Source: Panopea generosa (lineage: Eukaryota; Mollusca; Bivalvia; Adapedonta; Hiatellidae). From it: a stretch of DNA of 64,000 bases. This document shows, piece after piece, positions 60,975 through 64,000 of the stretch (positions are counted from its first letter, which is position 1; the number at the start of each line of letters is the position of its first letter). A program made the position numbers and the translations under genes. The stretch spans positions 5,251,598 to 5,315,597 of the forward strand of contig CM055896.1 in the NCBI GenBank assembly GCA_029582155.1, written 5' to 3'. Below the pieces are notes generated by a model. That model was not told the origin of the DNA. It ran no database searches and saw nothing but the letters and a program-made list of their open reading frames with translations.

Positions 60975-61560
60975 GTTCGCAGTAGCAGAAGAAATATCAG
61001 AAGTAGCAGCAGTAGTAGTAGTAGTAGCAGCAGCAGAAGTTGATATGTAGCAGCTGCAGGCGTAGTAGTAATAGCAGCAGCAGAAGTAGATAATAGTAAC
61101 AGAAGCAAATGTAGTAGTAGCAGCAACAGAAGTAGGAGTAGCAGTAAAAGTAGTAGCAGTATCAGTAGAAACAGCAATGTCGTTGTTTATGTTATTGTAG
61201 TTGTAGTATTAGTAGTATCAGCAGTGATAGGAGTGGTATTATTATTATTATTATTAACAGCAGCAGGAGTAGTAGTAGTAGAAGTATTAACAGCAGTAAC
61301 AGAAGTAGAAGTAGTAGTAGTAGCAGCATCAGTGATAGTAGTAGCAGCAGCAGAAGTAGTAATAACAGCAGCAGGAATAATATTAGTAACACCAGCATAA
61401 GAAGTGGTAGTAGAAATAGTAGTAGCAGTAGCAGTTGCTGTTGTTGTTGTTGTTGTTGTTAGTATTGTTTATTGCTGTTTTTATTGTTGTGGTAGTATTA
61501 GCAAAGTAATAGTAGTAGCAGCAGCAAAAGTAGTAGTATTCTTAATATATATTTCCTCTT
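60975..61560. repeat. Long degenerate AGT/AGC (GTA/GCA) trinucleotide tract with a TGT block
   Basis: About 0.58 kb of AGTAGC/AGTAGT/AGAAGT triplets, with (TGT)n at 61437-61460. Leucine-rich minus-strand and valine-rich plus-strand frames here are repeat artefacts. It directly adjoins the left flank of element copy B. Confidence 0.9.
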
Positions 61561-61985
61561 ATTTTCGTCTGTCTGATTTTTTATTTGTATTTTATCAATG
61601 TATCCTAGTGGAATGTCAGCTTAGTAACGGTTATAACATGGCTAGTGTATTAATCTTTAATTTTAACAAGTTCATATTTTCTTTTTTGCATGTAAGATAT
61701 CAAAAAATTAAAAAAGATACACATATATATAAAACATAACAATTGTTAAAAATATTGATTGCAATTGTGCGTCTAATTTAGATAAAAATATAAGGCAAAC
61801 ATAGCTTTGATTCTGTTAATAGCAAAATTGTATAAAGCCTCTCGTGGTATGGTATGCATAATAATTGTCAGGTGGGGGCAGACGTATAAAGATTGGATTT
61901 GCTTATGGCTTGAACAAAAGCCTATGGGTGACTTTTCATAAAGCATGCTATCTTATATCAATGCAGCTCCGAACAGGGCTTCTAT
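61545..61985 (+). mobile_element. Left flank of tandem-repeat-bearing element, copy B
   Basis: Homologous to 44025-44423 (see that entry), with small indels such as an extra stretch GGGGCAGACGTATAAAG near 61875. It starts right after the AGT triplet tract, so the element may have inserted next to or within it. Confidence 0.7.
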
Positions 61986-64000
61986 ATATGTTGATGGATA
62001 TACTGCCAATGCTGCAGTATATGGTGATATTGACTGGAAGTCTAATATCAGTATATGTTGGTGGACATACTGCCAATGCTGCAGTATACGGTAATATTGG
62101 TTGGAAGTATAGTATCAGTATTTGTTGGTGGATATACTGCCAATGCTGCAGTATATGGTGCTATTGTCAGGAAGTCTATTATCAATATATGTTGGCGGAT
62201 AAACAGTCAAAGCTGCACTATATGGTGATAATGGCTGGAAGTATAATATCAGTATATGTTGGTGGATAAACTGTCAATGCTGCAGTATATGGTGATATTG
62301 GCTGGAGAATTAGTATCAGTAAATGTTAATGGATATACTGCCAATGCTGTAGTATATGGTGATATTGGCTGGAAGAATAGTATCAGTATATGTTGATGGA
62401 TATACTGCCAATGCTCCAGTATATGGTGATATTGGCTGGACGAATAGTATCAGTATATGTTGATGGATATACTGCCAATGCTGCAGTATATGGTGATATT
62501 GGCTGGAGAATTAGTATCAGTAAATGTTAATGTATATACTGCCAATGCTGCAGTATATGGTGATATTGGCTGGAAAAATAGTATCAGTTTATGTTGGTGG
62601 ATAAACTGTCAATGCTGCAGTATATGGTAATATTGACTGGAAGTATAGTATCAATTTATGTTAGTGGATAAACTGCCAATGCTGCACTATATAGTGATAT
62701 TGGCTGGTAGTATCAGTATATGTTGGTAAATAAACTACTTATGCTGCAGTATATGGTGATATTGGATTGAAGTATAGTATCATTATTTATTGGTAGATAT
62801 ACTGCTTATGGTGCAGTATATGGTGATATTGGCTGGAAGTATAGTGTCAATATATGTTGGTGAATAAACTGCTTATGCTGCAGTATATGGTGATACTGGC
62901 TGAAAATATAGTATCAGAATATGTTGGTGGATATACTGCTAATGGTGCAGTTTATGGTGATATTGGCTGGAAATATAGTATCAGTATATGTTGGTGGATA
63001 TAATGCCAATGCTGCATTATATGGTGATATTGGCTGGAAATATAGTATCAGTATATATTGGTAGATATACTGCCAATGGAGCAGTTTATGGTGATATTGG
63101 CTGGAAATATAATATCAGTATATGTTGGTAGATATACTGCCAATGCTGCAGTATATGGTGGTATTGGCTGGAGGTAGAGTATCAGTATATGTTTGTGGAT
63201 ATACTGCCAATGCTGCAGTATATGGTGATATTGGCTGGAGGTAGAGTATCAGTATATGTTGATGGATAAACTGCCAATGCTGCAGTACATGGTGATATTG
63301 GCTGGAAGTAGAGTATCAGTATATGTTTGTGGATATACTGCCAATGCTGCAGTATATGGTGATATTGGCTGGAGGTAGAGTATCAGTATATGTTGGTGGA
63401 TAAACTGCCAATGCTGCAGTACATGGTGATATTGGCTGGAAGTATAGTATCAGTTTATGTTGGTGGATATACCGCCAATGCTGCAGTATATGGTGATATT
63501 GGCTCGAAGTATAGTATCAGTATAAATTGGTAGATATACTGCCAATGCTGCAGTTTATGGTTATATTGGCTGGAAATATAGTTTCAGTATATCTTGGTAG
63601 ATATACTGCCAATGGTGCAGTTTATGGTGATACTGGCTGGAGGTAGAGTATCAGTATATGTTGGTGGATATACTGCCAATGCTGCAGTATATGGTGATAT
63701 TGGCTGGAAGTAGAGTATCAGTATATGTATGTGGATATACTGCCAATGCTGCAGTATATGGTGATATTGGCTGGACATATAGTATCAGTATATCTTAGTA
63801 GATATACTGCCAATGGTGCAGTTTATGGCGATACTGGCTGGAGGTAGAGAATCAGTATATGTTGGTTGATAAACTGTCAATGCTGCACGATATGGTGATA
63901 TCGGCAGAGGTATAGTATCAGTATATGTTGGCGGATATACTGCCAATGATGCAGTATAGGGTGATATTGGCTCGAAGTCTATTATCAGCATATGGTAGAA
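61986..64000 (+). repeat. 67 bp minisatellite array, copy B (about 30 monomers, reaches window edge)
   Basis: Same monomer and period as 44424-47550: GCTGCAGTAT recurs at 62011, 62078 and 62145. Monomer variants (GGTGCAG, CTGGAGGTAGAG) cluster in runs, implying recent local duplications. The last bases (CAGCATATGGTAGAA) resemble the point where array A ends. Confidence 0.95.

Noticed and set aside
60944..61398. Leucine-rich hydrophobic minus-strand frames resembling membrane proteins
   Set aside because: Pure translation of AGT/AGC triplet repeats.

Overview
This is AT-rich, intron- and transposon-dense metazoan DNA. Short exons with GT-AG borders, several decayed non-LTR retrotransposons, tRNA-headed SINEs, a Tc1/mariner relic and long minisatellite arrays point to an invertebrate, most likely a bivalve or other mollusc. 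That placement is an inference from the SINE and lectin/EGF exon types, not from a marker gene.

The one host gene I can support lies on the minus strand from about 40991 down to 549 and runs off the left edge. In transcript order it has a signal-peptide exon (40885-40975), two F5/8-type-C/F-lectin-like domains each split over two exons (40305-40523 + 32711-32944; 30357-30590 + 24793-24987), half an EGF-like domain (about 22869-22931), and eleven complete 44-47-codon EGF-like exons ending at 549. Every assigned internal exon is phase 1-1, so exons can be gained or lost in frame. No membrane segment or cytoplasmic domain is in the window. The layout (secreted or surface lectin followed by a cysteine-rich EGF stalk) resembles mollusc multi-EGF scavenger or F-lectin/EGF receptors.

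The most striking structure is 6890-17059: five head-to-tail copies of a 2033-2035 bp unit. Each copy pairs one identical 132 bp EGF exon (minus strand) with the 5' half of an L1-like LINE (plus strand). All four internal junctions are the same LINE-to-intron joint, and only the last copy continues into the LINE's reverse transcriptase (17060 to about 19350). A more diverged relative (exon 2716-2847 plus LINE piece) sits at 2216-4145. The LINE insertion was thus co-amplified with the exon, lengthening the EGF stalk.

Introns hold a minus-strand jockey/CR1-like LINE (26285-28560), a plus-strand one (36890-40070), a Tc1/mariner element with preserved terminal inverted repeats (34702-36798), an unrecognised direct-repeat element (33136-34525), SINEs, and a near-perfect 21 bp hairpin (21091-21141). 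Upstream of the gene (41000-64000) I see no host gene. That part has two copies of a tandem-repeat-bearing element (67 bp monomer; arrays 44424-47550 and 61986 to the right edge, sharing a roughly 420 bp left flank), a SINE cluster (51195-52495), a 0.5 kb G-rich compound simple repeat (53306-53822), a CR1/L2-like LINE with an internal 1.23 kb tandem duplication (55860-59755), and long tri- and dinucleotide tracts (60690-61560).
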